From Zygaena filipendulae (Eukaryota; Arthropoda; Insecta; Lepidoptera; Zygaenidae), in NCBI GenBank assembly GCA_907165275.2, contig OU015649.1, forward strand, positions 14,042,001 through 14,106,000: DNA of 64,000 bases, given 5' to 3'. The notes below the pieces were generated by a model, which saw only the letters and a program-made list of their open reading frames with translations, had not been told where the DNA came from and searched no databases. Made by a program: the position numbers and the translations under genes. Below, one piece after another: positions 1-10,880 of the stretch. Position 1 is the stretch's first letter. Each line of letters opens with the position of its first letter.

Positions 1-237
1 AGTGAAGGCAAGTTGAGAGTTTATAGCACCTAGTGTTAATTTTCTACAAAACCATAAACTCTCGAACTATTAACCGCCAAGTTCTTTAAAATACTATCAA
101 CTGCCAAGTAACGAAATCCAGTTTAACAAAAGATTAACTACCTACACATAGGATATATTTTTAAAGCTTAATTTTTAAATGGCAATTAGTAATTTTAAGT
201 AACAACTACAAGGAATATTGAATTCGGAACCATGAAT
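1..237. other. Left flank of the Sola-like element, no gene
   Basis: AT-rich sequence without a recognisable gene. A GAGAGTTTAT / ATAAACTCTC hairpin lies at about 14-65. The last four bases before the element (238-241, AATT) are the left copy of its target-site duplication. Confidence 0.6.
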
Positions 238-241
238 AATT

Positions 242-274
242 GAAGACATAAGTGGATGAAGGGGTTATGTAACA
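242..274 (+). repeat. 5' terminal inverted repeat
   Basis: This 33-nt end pairs with 4095-4127 with mismatches only at positions 9, 14, 24 and 29. Its inner half (256-270, ATGAAGGGGTTATGT) is itself a copy of the motif repeated in the subterminal regions, so the likely transposase site is part of the end. Confidence 0.85.
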
Positions 275-569
275 TTTAAAAAAAAAAGTCATTTTTACAT
301 CGAATGAAGGTGTTATGTACGTGCGAACTATATCAGACCTTAAAACAGTGCATTTTAAGGTTCGTTTTAGAAATAGAAAGCAATGAAGGAGTTATGTACA
401 AAGATAAAATTATATTACCATGAATGAATGAGATATGGGCACTTAGCATTTTCTTCAATTTAAAATATTTCCAATCTGCATCTTTCCGGAGCGGATGAAG
501 GAGTCAAGTGCGTGATCGCGCTGCGCTGTTATGAATGAAGGAGTTATGTCGCATACTTATCTCCTTCAT
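256..569 (+). promoter_or_regulatory. 5' subterminal array of a 15-nt motif
   Basis: Copies close to ATGAAGGAGTTATGT start at 256 (in the inverted repeat), 304 (one change), 383 (exact), 424 (three changes), 495 (ATGAAGGAGTCAAGT) and 535 (exact). One inverted copy occupies 555-569 (reads ATGAAGGAGATAAGT on the minus strand). Starts are 34 to 79 nt apart. The array sits between the element's end and the start codon at 686, so it overlaps the likely promoter. Subterminal repeats of this kind usually bind transposase; binding, and any self-regulation, is inference. I did not see a clear copy elsewhere in the window outside this element. Confidence 0.75.
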
Positions 570-573
570 TCAT
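531..573. repeat. Palindrome of two head-to-head motif copies
   Basis: The arms 531-548 (ATGAATGAAGGAGTTATG) and 556-573 (complement ATGAATGAAGGAGATAAG) agree at 16 of 18 positions and are separated by 7 nt. The structure lies about 110 bp upstream of the start codon and could form a hairpin in the leader RNA or a dimer binding site in DNA. Confidence 0.75.
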
Positions 574-685
574 GTCGCATCGTGTTCAGTCGCACTACGT
601 TACGAGTGACATGCACATCATAACTTGCTTTTGTTTATAAAAAAAATAATAAAACAAGTGCTAACGTCAATTAAATCTCAACATT

Positions 686-3663
686 ATGTTTTCAAGAGGA
701 AAACGACTCGTAGAATTTGCGTTAAACGCTTCTGCTTTGCGTGATTCAAACGAAAATAACAGTGATTGCCAAAATAATGTCGATTATAACCTCAAAATCT
801 CCAACAAAGGTAAGTTTTTTTATCCCATTTTTTGGAATTACTTAATTAAACTGCATATTCATTAAATTAAAACAAGGTCTGAGTTTTTTAGATCTTCCTT
901 CTGGAAGGGAAACAAAGATTTGTGCGTTTAGTTTTCTACAATGTGTGAGATAAAATGGTACGTCTAGGTATGTACTAAAAATGAGCACGTTTTCGATGTC
1001 AAAATGATTGTTTTTACCTTACTAGTTCACTAACACTTAATTTATTTTTGGTGTGAATATTTACTTTGTTTATGTTTGCTTGCCATCGTAATAATTCGCG
1101 TTAAAAATGCACATCATTCGCTTTCATTTCCTCTCACTGCATTATTTTACATCCTTCATGTAAATGGAAATGAACGTAAGTCCATATTAGCTTCTACCTG
1201 CGTCTTCGTCCATGTATAATTTGGTAAATCCCATACAGCCTTTTTTACCCCATTTCACCATCTTAAGGGATCAATTTTTAACTCTTGCTTAGCTGAGCTT
1301 GTTACTTACCTATTATTCTGCACTAAACTTTCATGTTCATTGCTTATGAAATACATATCAAGCATTTTTTTACAGATGGAAAAAGCGAGTCAACAGCTGG
1401 ATATGAAAAAAAGAGTTTACCTAATCTAAAGAAAAATGAAAATAATTTTAACCTTTGCTTACCATCACCATCGACTTTAGTCGATTATAACGAATTTTTG
1501 AACTATGATGATCTAGAACCTACTCTTCAATCACCATCTCTAATTCCAAATTTAATTACAACGGACCAGTCTAACATTTTACTAAATACCGAAAATTCAG
1601 ATATTATAGAACCCTCAGACGAAGAAACATTGGATCCGCATATATTCCGTTCTTTGCGAAATAAAAAACATTATACAGATCTAGAAACGGTACCATTAAA
1701 TAATTTAATTGAAAACGAGCATGACCGTGTTGATATTTCCGATTTTTCCTCAGGTAGTAATGATGTGTATATCCCGGAAAGCTTACCATCTGATACAGAA
1801 ACCAGTGTTGATGACAATGTTATAGATTATGCAGCACCGACGGTAACGGAAAATCTCCAATGTATAGAAAGAAACGTAGAAGAGAGTGTTATAGAAGATA
1901 TCCCAGGTACATCACATAAACGTAAACAATTTCCTCTTAAGGAAAATAAATCGAAAAAACGTCCGAGAAATGAAGAAAAGTGGAAAAAGAAAGCAGCAGC
2001 TTTAGCAAGGGCAAGAGGAAAAGAATACATTTCCTATAAAAATACGGTCATGCCAGAGAAAACAATAAAAGAAGGGGTACTATGTCATGAAAACTGTAGG
2101 ATGGATTGCTCTAGCAAATTTGATACTGATGAAAGACGTTCAATCCTGGATGATTTCTATAAGCTGGATATTAATAGCAAAAATGCTTTATTGTTCAATT
2201 GCATTCTAAGTAAGCCTGTTGAACGACGTCGCACTAATGCCATAAAAAAAAAGTCAGCCACTTTCAAATATTATATTAAACACAAAGGCATAACAAAGGA
2301 GGTTTGCAAGTTGGGTTTATGTGGTCTTTTTCAAATATCGCGGAAAAAGCTGGATATTATAATCCAAAAAATAAAAGATGGTGTTTCTGCTCCAGCTCCA
2401 GACAGAAGAGGCAAGCACAATAATCGCCCTCATAAAATGGATGAAGAAGTTAAACAGTGTATAAAAAAACACATATCAAGCTTCCCGGCCGAGCAATCTC
2501 ATTACTCACGTAACAAAAATATATATAAACAGTATTTGTCACCACTTTTGAATGTCACAAAAATGCATGAACTTTATTTAACGATGTGTGAAGAGGACAA
2601 ACTACCAGAAAAATATAAAATTAAGAAAAGTACATATAACAAAGTCTTCGTAACTGAATTTAATTTGTCTTTTGGCTACCCTAAAAGCGATACATGTGCA
2701 ACTTGTGATGCCGGAAACTCACAGAGCACAAATGAGCATGAAGAGCACAAATCGAATCATCATGCCGCTGTTGAAGCAATGGCCACCGATAGAAAGAAAG
2801 CTAAGGACGATAGTAGTCTGCTGTACCTCACAGTAGATTTACAACAGACAATGCCACTTCCAAAAATACCGACTTCGAAAGCATTTTATTTGAGACAGAT
2901 ATGGTTCTATAACCTAGGTATCCATGTTGTTGACCACACTAAAGAAAAAGCTGTCTGCTGCACTTGGACAGAAGATGTAGCTGATCGAGGTAGTTGTGAG
3001 GTTGCTAGCGCGCTATTGAGATTTATTGAAGTGGATCAGTCTTGTCGTAACAAAGATGAACTGCTCATATGGTCAGATTCCTGCGCCGGACAGAATAAAA
3101 ATTTTAACATGATAGTACTATACCAATATATTATTATGAAAGGTTATTTTAAAATAATTAATCACAAATTTCCCGAAGTTGGACATTCATATTTGGATTC
3201 TGACAGAGATTTTGGCCGTATCGAAAAAGTCTTGCGCAAGCACGAGGCAGTATATGCACCGGAGCAATATAGAGAGATTATATGCAAAGCCTCTCGAAAC
3301 AATGTTGTTATCGACATGACAGACCATTTTCGCAAAATCAACGAGTTGCCTAATCAACTCAATTTGATAAACAGGAAAAAAGACGAAAATAAACAAAAGG
3401 TCAGTTTCAGGGACGGCATTAAGTGGATAAGGGTTGAAGAATTCGGTTCATATTTATATAAAGAAAGCTATGATGAAATGACGCCATTTAAAAAAGTTGA
3501 TATATTAAAAAAAAGAGGTCAAATAGATAATATTGAAGTTGAACGTGTGGGTGGAAAATATGGAACAATTTCTGAAGAAAAGAAAGCTAATGTTAAAGAA
3601 CTACTTAAATTTGTCAAGCCGGAATATCAATATTACTATAGAAATATTGTCGGCCATGACTAA
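686..3663 (+). CDS. Sola-like DDD transposase, two exons
   Basis: The coding sequence is 686-809 joined to 1376-3663, about 803 residues. ATG 686 is the first Met after an in-frame TAA at 662-664. Exon 1 gives 41 residues starting MFSRGKRLVEF and ends at a perfect donor (GTAAGT at 810). Exon 2 follows TTTTTTTACAG ending at 1375, and the split codon G|AT restores Asp, so the frame is kept. Residues about 223-260 are strongly basic and contain a KW-K-rich stretch that may be a nuclear signal. A CxxxCxxxC cluster is near 278-286 and a CATCD motif near 482-486, both possible zinc ligands. Candidate catalytic acids are Asp529 (LTVDLQQ), Asp609 (WSDSCAGQNKN) and one of the Asps at 649-653 (YLDSDRDFGRIEK). 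It resembles a family of uncharacterised insect proteins with the same motifs. It presumably cuts and joins the element's own ends in the nucleus. The Met at 1333 would begin in the intron and is not favoured. Confidence 0.82.
810..1375 (+). other. Intron of the Sola-like transposase gene
   Basis: The intron is 566 bp, from GTAAGT at 810 to a T-rich tract and CAG at 1373-1375. It is phase 1. A loose copy of the subterminal motif (complement ATGAAGGATGTAA) is near 1147-1159. No transcript is available, so splicing is inferred from the sites and the preserved frame. Confidence 0.75.
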
Positions 3664-3698
3664 GGAACCCGTATTTTGTACTGCGCATTTTCTGGTCT

Positions 3699-4113
3699 AT
3701 GAAGGAGTATGAAGGCATTAATTAATGTTCTACCTTAGTATTAGCCTTTTACGACAGTCATGTGTGTAGTAATTGCACCACCCCAATTTTAAATTAAGCA
3801 AATATACTACAGTGAACACATTATTTTCACATTTAATGCTAAATATCCCGTTCATCTTTAATTTATGTTTGTAATTTCATATTAATTCAGAAATGAATGA
3901 AGGAGTTATGTACATTGTTTTCTAAATAAATAAATATTCATGCACTAAAATTTTGTTTTCTGTCTCAATGCAAGTATATACGTATAATAACTATAATTTA
4001 AAATATAAATTTATTAAATTAACAATAACCAAAGCGCTACATCTTCAAAATAAGTAGCGGAACTTTGTTGTCAAATTTCTCAATATTTAGTTATTGTTTC
4101 ATATCCCCTTCAT
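3699..4113 (+). promoter_or_regulatory. 3' subterminal copies of the 15-nt motif
   Basis: Copies occur at 3699 (ATGAAGGAGTATGAA, truncated), 3897-3911 (exact ATGAAGGAGTTATGT) and, inverted, 4099-4113 within the 3' terminal repeat (minus strand ATGAAGGGGATATGA). The 3' side therefore carries fewer sites than the 5' side, an asymmetry seen in some other transposons. Confidence 0.7.
3925..3930 (+). terminator. Polyadenylation signal AATAAA
   Basis: AATAAA lies 262 nt after the TAA stop at 3661-3663, within aaataaataaat. It is the first canonical signal after the gene and still inside the element. Confidence 0.55.
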
Positions 4114-4127
4114 TCACTCATGTCTTC
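4095..4127 (-). repeat. 3' terminal inverted repeat
   Basis: Partner of 242-274. The right-hand AATT follows at 4128-4131. Confidence 0.85.
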
Positions 4128-4131
4128 AATT

Positions 4132-5785
4132 TTTAGAATGAAGCTCTTTATCGCATTGTACGGCTGGGAGTATTTTCATTTTCCGTCACGGCGTCATACG
4201 GCTGCTCTACGGAAAAACAAAGCAACTGTATTCTTTTTATCGAAATGATTTTTTGTATTTTTGATTCTCTTCACGCATAACCGACATAACAGACTTAGTT
4301 CAAATGAAAAAACTTCGTTCTAACCAAGTGTTCCACGACACTCGCGCATTTTTTTTAACGCAACAACAGATATTTAATCCCATGTTGGGATTGAAGAAAT
4401 TATGTCAAATAATTTAGTTAAAAGATTTGAATAAACGTACTTAACATCCGTAAAATTTCTACCTTAAATGTCTTTAGCAAAGCAAAGCAACGGTGCAAAC
4501 GAAATTCCCGTTCTATTAACGTGACGGAAATCTCGTGAGCAAATCACATTATCTCCGTACAAATTACGAAGTGGACAAAAAAATACAAGTAAACGAATCT
4601 CGGTAAACAAAACACCATCGCGCGTGTAATGATATGTCAACAGAGAGGCTGGAATTAGCAGCTCCATGTAACATTTGTAGTATTTACCTCCCCTTCTATA
4701 ACTACGAGAGCGATAGAGAGATAACTTTCGAAGGTTGCATGGTGTCGTAACAATTGGAGTGTGAATTTTGACAATGCGGGTGGTACCGCGCGCGTTGTAA
4801 ACGTGTTGGGCAGATACCTACACGTTTGTTAATATTGGTAAGAAATTATTTAGAGTTTTGTAAAAGATTTGTCAATAACTAATGTAATTAACGTCTACAC
4901 GATAAGTCTTTTAAGCGCGTGGCATTGAGCCATGCCAAGTTCCGCACAACGTACCTAGACATGTTATGTGTGTTTGCATAATGTGTTTTCGTATTATATG
5001 AAAATCCCTTTCGAGCTATTTGTTCATTTCTATTGACTGGGCTCTGGTTTTTTAAGTGAAATTTAATTTTAAATGACCATCATAGATGTACAATAGTGTC
5101 AATAAAGTGTTACATGAAAGACAAGAAACACTCAAGGCAAGACGCTATACGACTATATTATAAAGCTGACATGTGCGTACTGTATAGCCGTTAATTTGGC
5201 TATTACTCTCAAAAGTAGTTTTAATAAAAGCAATAAAATTTATGTAAAAAAAATTCAATTTTTTAGTAGAAAACTTTACCAATGACTTAGAATATAAATA
5301 AAATGTGATTAAGATACTTACTTATAACGGCTAACTTTACGTGGAACTTGGAAGTAGTGAAATAAACACGTTCCTCTCATTCACATACATTATCGTGTGG
5401 TTTAGAAGCATCGTATCGTAAATTTATTTTTTATTGTAATATCAGAAACGTACCAAAACCGCATCGGAAATTTAACGGATACAAACTGACCCAAAGACTC
5501 AAAAAAAAAAAAATTCATTAATAAAAAAACGTACCTACTTATGTTTATTTTCAATTTTAGAACTGACAACGCTGTGACAGCTGTCTGGCGGCCATTATCC
5601 GTCTCTGAGGCACGGAAATGCAAATGAACCGTTAAAAATAACAATTCACTCATGTATTACACACTTATTATTTGTTCATTTAACAAATTTTTTTTCGTGT
5701 TGTTATACCAAAGTTTTGTTACGCTCAATTTATTTCTCCTCTTTTTTTGGTATCTAATTATACCTATTGCCTCTTGATAAATATT
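4132..5785. other. No gene seen
   Basis: This stretch is mostly AT-rich. A slightly CpG-rich patch around 4720-4800 includes ggtaccgcgcgcg. A short TGGCA/TGCCA palindrome lies near 4920-4937. I see no splice-flanked coding segment. Confidence 0.5.
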
Positions 5786-6229
5786 GAGGCGTGGCATATG
5801 GCTGCAATGCGTTTCCCTTGCTTTGCCAGTAATGTTTACCTTTTAGCCACACTATTTTGGTAGCACGTGTTAATAGAGCCATGTCACGAAAAAAAAAACG
5901 AAAACTATTCATAACTCATGAGCACATCACATGTTACATTTTTTAAGACGACAACTTTTTCTACGAGGTTTTTAAAGAGTTTTTTTCAAACATCATACAC
6001 CTGCCACCAGACGGCGTTGTTTGTCTCGGAATCGATAAAAGCAACCCGTAAAATGGCTCTGTTTAAGTAAAAACCCATTAACGTAAACATTAAAATAACG
6101 TAAATGCCAGAATACAGCGGCAAAATGTGGGGTTCTTGGTTTTTTACGAGCAGTCTTTAATGCGTGCCCCCATAGTATTACGGTTTTTTGGAATGGAGAG
6201 GAATTGGTAATAGGATTGAGCCACGCCTC
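5786..6229. mobile_element. Possible MITE with GAGGCGTGGC ends
   Basis: GAGGCGTGGC at 5786-5795 is matched by its complement at 6220-6229. The 444 bp between are non-coding and contain an inner AGAGCCAT / ATGGCTCT pair. No clear target duplication is visible, so this is tentative. Confidence 0.42.
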
Positions 6230-7328
6230 TTTGTATCAGTAGCTGTAGGTAGCAAATATACCTACATTTACGCGTAATATCTATAGAGATTATATTCAGA
6301 TATCTATACTTGATGGTTTAAAACACTGCACAGATTCCGCTTCAATGAAGACTAACGGCCGCACTCATAGATACATAGATTTACATAGACATATTAAAAA
6401 TCTATACTCAACTAAGTAATCATTAAAGTCGACTCTAATAACATACAGTAATAACATTTACGCACAGCTAAATATTTAAAAATTGTACGAACACTTTGCA
6501 TGCAGTACCTTTATATAGTTACAGTTATAATGAATAATTTGTGAATTAATTAAGAGCATGAATTGTTGTAACAACTGTTGGAGAACCGAATAAAATAAAA
6601 TAAAAAATAAAAATAATTCACGGAAACCACTGAGGTATGTCGTCAACATCGATTAATGAACCGTTTCTGAGAAAAAAACATTTGAAGCTCGAGGTTTATA
6701 AAAATTAATACTACTTTCGGAATTTGGCCTCATGTTAACATCTTACTAACTTTAATGTTGTAAGAGTGTCGAGTTGAAACACTATCGTAACTATTTTAAC
6801 TCTCCAACTTGGGGGAAAGTTGTTTTTTATACTGAGTCATTTTCTAAAATTATTGTTTTACTAGGCCAATAAATATTAAATATTAAAATTTGGCACATAA
6901 AGCTTTTTTATTTAAAAATATTTAAGCTGTTTTTAATATTATAACACATTGACATCGTGTATTTACAAACAAGCGTGAGAAATAATACTAATTTCTTCAA
7001 ATAACATGTCTGAGGCACTATTAATTAACCATTGTTAAATAATTGTTTACACTTTACAATAAGTATGCAAGTGTAGTCTAGCAAGCAAATAAATCTTAAA
7101 GAAACCGCTTGAAGCGTTACAAATATTAATAAAAAAGAAAGATAGAAAACTACATTTATTCCAGTACAACTCACAAGAAAAAACAAACAAACATTGAACA
7201 AGTTTGTTTACCCATTGGTATCTAGCATGCTCTACCGAAAGGGACACCAACTCAGCATTAGCTAAGTGCGGGTACACTTAGCGCTATACGGTGCGAAATA
7301 TTCGTATGGATCATCTAGTTATTTTTAA
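6230..7328. other. No gene; small repeat fragments
   Basis: 6351-6436 is a deleted copy of the fold-back element found at 32033-32269 (it keeps one CCGCACTC end and the segment ctaagtaatcattaaagtcgact). 6545-6610 ends in an AATAAAATAAAATAAA run typical of a retrotransposon tail. The rest is AT-rich and unassigned. Confidence 0.5.
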
Positions 7329-7563
7329 CTAGTTGTGCCCCGCGGTTTCACCCGCGTTAATTTCAGAGTTCCCGCGGGAATTCCGGGATAAAAAGTGCCC
7401 TATGTGTTAATCTGATGTATAAGCTATATTATTGTAAAGTTTCATTTAAATCCATCCAGTAGTTTATGCGTGAAAGAGTAACAAACATCCATTCATCCAT
7501 CCATTCATCCAGCCATCCATACATACTTACAAACTTTCGCGTTTATAATATTAAGTAGTAGGA
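7329..7563 (-). mobile_element. Helitron-like non-autonomous element
   Basis: Read on the minus strand it starts TCCTACT after an A and ends with a CCGCGG-type hairpin, about eight bases, then CTAG before a T. TC at the 5' end, CTRR after a hairpin at the 3' end and insertion between A and T are Helitron hallmarks. There is no terminal inverted repeat or coding capacity. A near-identical subtype recurs at 22373-22594 and 60434-60636. The Helitron assignment is inference; that it is a repeat family is certain from the many copies in this window. Confidence 0.7.
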
Positions 7564-7685
7564 TTTTAAATCAGTAAAAGGTGATTTAAAAGGAAGGTGA
7601 GGTGAAATAGATACAAGATATATTGGTTCCAAAGTACGTATCAAATCTCGAAATTCATGCGAGTGAACCTAAGAAGAGTACTTAG

Positions 7686-8112
7686 CTAGTTTAGGGCTGC
7701 CACCCCCAAATATAGAAATCCAGGATTTCAAGGTGGCAATACCAGTACACTACGGCTTACGGATGCAGAAGAAGTATTATATATAGTAGTGGTTAATTTA
7801 TAGAAATTATGATATTTACGCAATGAAAACAAAGTGAACAAAACTCATTTGAGTTCTTGAGAAGTAACTATTTATTTATTTATTTTGTTTATTTAAAGAA
7901 CTTTATTGCACTTTATCGTAAAAAAGGCTGATTTCATTTCTTCAGTTAAATTAAACCGGGTCTATCGATAAAATGTACGATTAGAGGCAGTAATGGCGCG
8001 TGAATTTTAAAAGCAGACGCTTTAAAAACCCAGGACACGACTTAAAAAATCAGGACTACACCCCAAAAATCAGGACATGTCCTGGGAAAACAGGACGATT
8101 TGCAACTCTAAG
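7686..8112. mobile_element. hAT-like non-autonomous element
   Basis: GTACTTAG is present exactly on both sides (7678-7685 and 8113-8120), an 8-bp duplication as in hAT elements. The ends are only roughly inverted (TTTAGGGCTGCCA against CTTAGAGTTGCAA), with four extra bases on the left. Inside are direct repeats of aatcaggac near 8050-8100. The element is non-coding. Confidence 0.55.
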
Positions 8113-8386
8113 GTACTTAGTTCATTATAAAATAACACAATTTTGAGTGATTGCTCCATTCTATTACACTGTCATAATCGAGTAACATCCGAAAGGGGAG
8201 CGACGTGAATACGCAATAAGCCCACCTGCAAATTACATTGAAGCTTTATACAATAATACAAAGCGTTGATTTCGTAACAAGAAGGCTCGTCTCGAATATT
8301 TTAGTGAGACTAACTAACGTCTACGCTGGACGTTGTTGTCAATGTCGAATACATTTTAATACAACGTTTTATACATGGTGCCAATG

Positions 8387-8617
8387 AATTAACTGAAAAC
8401 TAGAAAGTAATTTGCTCAGCATCAACTAGCGAATCGATCGCACTATGTTTTAATATAGGTTATATTTTTTTCATTTTTATCAGCCCATGTCTAAATTATT
8501 TATAATACAATATTTGACGCGTACACCGCCCGCAGCAAAAAAATTTGAACCGGTAGGCGCGGGCGTAGCGCTTGGAATTTCGTAGATAGGTCACCTCCAA
8601 ACTAACGTTGAATAACT
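8387..8617 (-). repeat. Dispersed repeat, partner of 32274-32511
   Basis: On the minus strand this copy reads agttattcaacgttagtttgg, then ggtgacctatctacgaaatt, through a CpG-rich middle, to cctatattaaaacat and gcgatcgattc. The copy at 32.3 kb matches along almost its whole length in the opposite orientation. Family unknown to me; no coding potential. Confidence 0.75.
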
Positions 8618-10699
8618 TTTAAAGTATAAATTTTTTCGACATAAAGTATATTTTAATCATATTATTGTTTATTTTTTAAATAATGTATCAGGTTTTCAGT
8701 TAATGCATTAACACGTTGTATAACTATATACCTAAATATGTGAAATTTGGATTCTCCATTACGATCCCTAACTCCCTCATGACGACAGATCCATATTGAT
8801 ATGTACCTACTTTATGATAACAATAAAATTACGTTTATAAAAAAAACCTGTTGTATTATTTTTTATTCAACATATATTACAATTTTCGAATGGATATTTA
8901 GGAAAGTTTTACTAATTAGAGAGATGGCCTCGCAATTTTTGGTCCCTTTTTTAAATTAAAAATTAGAAGACAAACAAATGAGAAAGATAGGAGCAATGTG
9001 TAATTTAATGACATTAAATTTAAGTCTATACGATGAAGCTAAGATGCTGTGCGTGGTAACCAACAACCTAACTTAGCAAATATTTTTTGAGGGTTCATAC
9101 TTATCAATAGTAGTCCAAATGTTATTAAAGAAAGAAAACTTGGAACATTGGCCGGCAAACTGGAAAACTCTGGATATCCTAATAGTGCTCTTTTCTATGG
9201 AATTTTGCACAAGATGCCTATCGAGCTTATTATTAATCTAAACAATTTCTCCAAAGAATTACAAAATTAATTCAATTTATTCGTAATCATAAACAAAATT
9301 TTAACAAAAAAAAAATTAAACCGACATCAAAACACAAAAAGTGTAGTGCCACTAAAATGTTTAAAAATAACAAAATACCGATTTAATCCGACAGACAAAA
9401 ACTTCATATTCGTATTGGTATGTGCTACCGGCCGTTTCGAAGTCGGTGCCTAAATCCTGTATATAATATTTTATACCTACAAATATTTAAAATAATACTT
9501 TTTATACAAAATTTCCATTCAAATATAAAGTTCTAAATAATACCTAGATCAAGTAAGTAATTAATTAAAATATCAAAATTATACAGAAAACGGAAAATTC
9601 ATTAGGATTTGGGAAGTTTGAAATCATAATTTTCCACAAGTGCCTGTCAGGCACGTTGCTCGTTCCATTTTGGCTTTAGCTAATTTATAATTTATAGTTT
9701 GGCGTAGACAGGTATTTAAAGGTCGAGATGTTCTGGGAATTCAACATTAAAACCATAAGCCTTCAAAACGTAAATTCCGTTGTTTATCAACACAAGTAGG
9801 TTGCTGCACATTCCAATTTCTTTTAGAATACCTTTTTTACTATATACTTACATCTTACTTGCATATCCAATAGGAAGATTTAATAGTTTAACAGCAATAA
9901 TGCAAGTTCTTAAATCAGGTTTATTAAAGTTTTGAATATATTCCGAACGCTTTTATTTCTGAAACTGCTAACATAAGGTTGCCAGATGCACAGTAGCGCG
10001 TTATGCATAATCTAAATATACCGACATTACCAATCTTGCTATACTCGTAGTAATAATGTTAGGTTCAATAAATATTACACCGCAAAACGAATAGCGAAGG
10101 CGGTTTTAAGAATATGTACAGTAATCATAATAATGAACTCTATCTGCTTACACCTACACATAAAAGCAAAACCTACTGAACCTACAGTTTTTGCTGCATT
10201 TCACTTTTGCAAGAAGTATTGCACAGAAGCTGACGTTAAAAGTTAAAATTACATATCCCTGTATTTCGACTAGATATATTTTTCACTCGAAATTTTGTGT
10301 AGTTGTTTATTCTCTTTTTGGATTTAGCTTTACAGAAACGAGTGACATGTCTCAAGTGAAGTGATGTGAGTGACAAACTCGTCATAATAATTCGCTGCAT
10401 AAATTTAAAACTACCACAAATCATAATTTATGCCTTGTTCTCCTCTAGCATTCAGATTATTATACAACTATAGATGGCATTTAATGCTGCTTTTAAAAAT
10501 ACGCTTCTAACTATGTATAATATGCAAATATTCGATACAAAATAATAAAGCATGAAACAAAAAAAGTCTTTTTGTCTTTGATTAGTTCTTCTGTAAAAAA
10601 GTGTAATTTTAAATTGTGGTAGTTTTTAATTCAAGAAATGTTAAAGAACTTTTGGAGCACAACCAGGTGAAGGCACTATACGGTGCTCGTTATCCGAAC
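8618..10699. other. No gene; one repeat arm
   Basis: 9290-9455 is a diverged single copy of the fold-back arm seen at 59729-59875 (aaccgac, aaaataccgatttaatcc, tgtgctacc, gaagtcggtg). The remaining sequence is AT-rich without recognisable content. Confidence 0.55.
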
Positions 10700-10880
10700 T
10701 TAATATTATATACAGTTAAAGTTGTGAGTTTATGACGTTGTAGGGGGTAATCTGTGAATTCACTGAACCGATTTTGAAAATTACTTCTCTTATAAGAAGC
10801 TACAGTAGTCCTAGAGACATAGGGTACTTCTTATCCCGAAATTCCAACGGAAACTCCGAAATTACCGCGGGGGCAGCTAG
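10700..10880 (+). mobile_element. Helitron-like element, degenerate
   Basis: Resembles the copy at 38423-38632 (gtgagttt, gacgttgtaggggg, aattcactgaaccgattttgaaaatt, catagggtacttcttatcccg) and ends accgcgggggcagCTAG. The hairpin loop has been lost and the 5' end is indistinct. Confidence 0.6.

Larger units (their letters stand above)
242..4127 (+). mobile_element. Sola-like autonomous DNA transposon, apparently intact
   Basis: The element is 3886 bp. Its ends are inverted: 242-274 reads GAAGACATAAGTGGATGAAG and the complement of 4095-4127 reads GAAGACATGAGTGAATGAAG, with 29 of 33 positions identical overall. AATT stands immediately outside on both sides (238-241 and 4128-4131). AATT is its own complement, so it could instead be the outermost part of the inverted repeat. 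Inside is one two-exon transposase gene with no frameshift or internal stop, a leader and trailer carrying a repeated 15-nt motif, and a polyadenylation signal. A DDD-type transposase plus a 4-bp target duplication is what is known of the Sola superfamily; that assignment is inference from memory. Intact frame, good splice sites and matched ends suggest recent activity. Other superfamilies with 4-bp duplications cannot be excluded. Confidence 0.8.

Noticed and set aside
1333..1374. Start of the transposase at the Met at 1333
   Set aside because: These 14 codons lie upstream of a strong TTTTTTTACAG acceptor, and a better first exon with donor and upstream stop is present at 686-809.
238..4131. 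piggyBac element, because the flanks are 4-bp AT-rich palindromes
   Set aside because: The flanking tetranucleotide is AATT, not TTAA, and the protein lacks the piggyBac transposase motifs.
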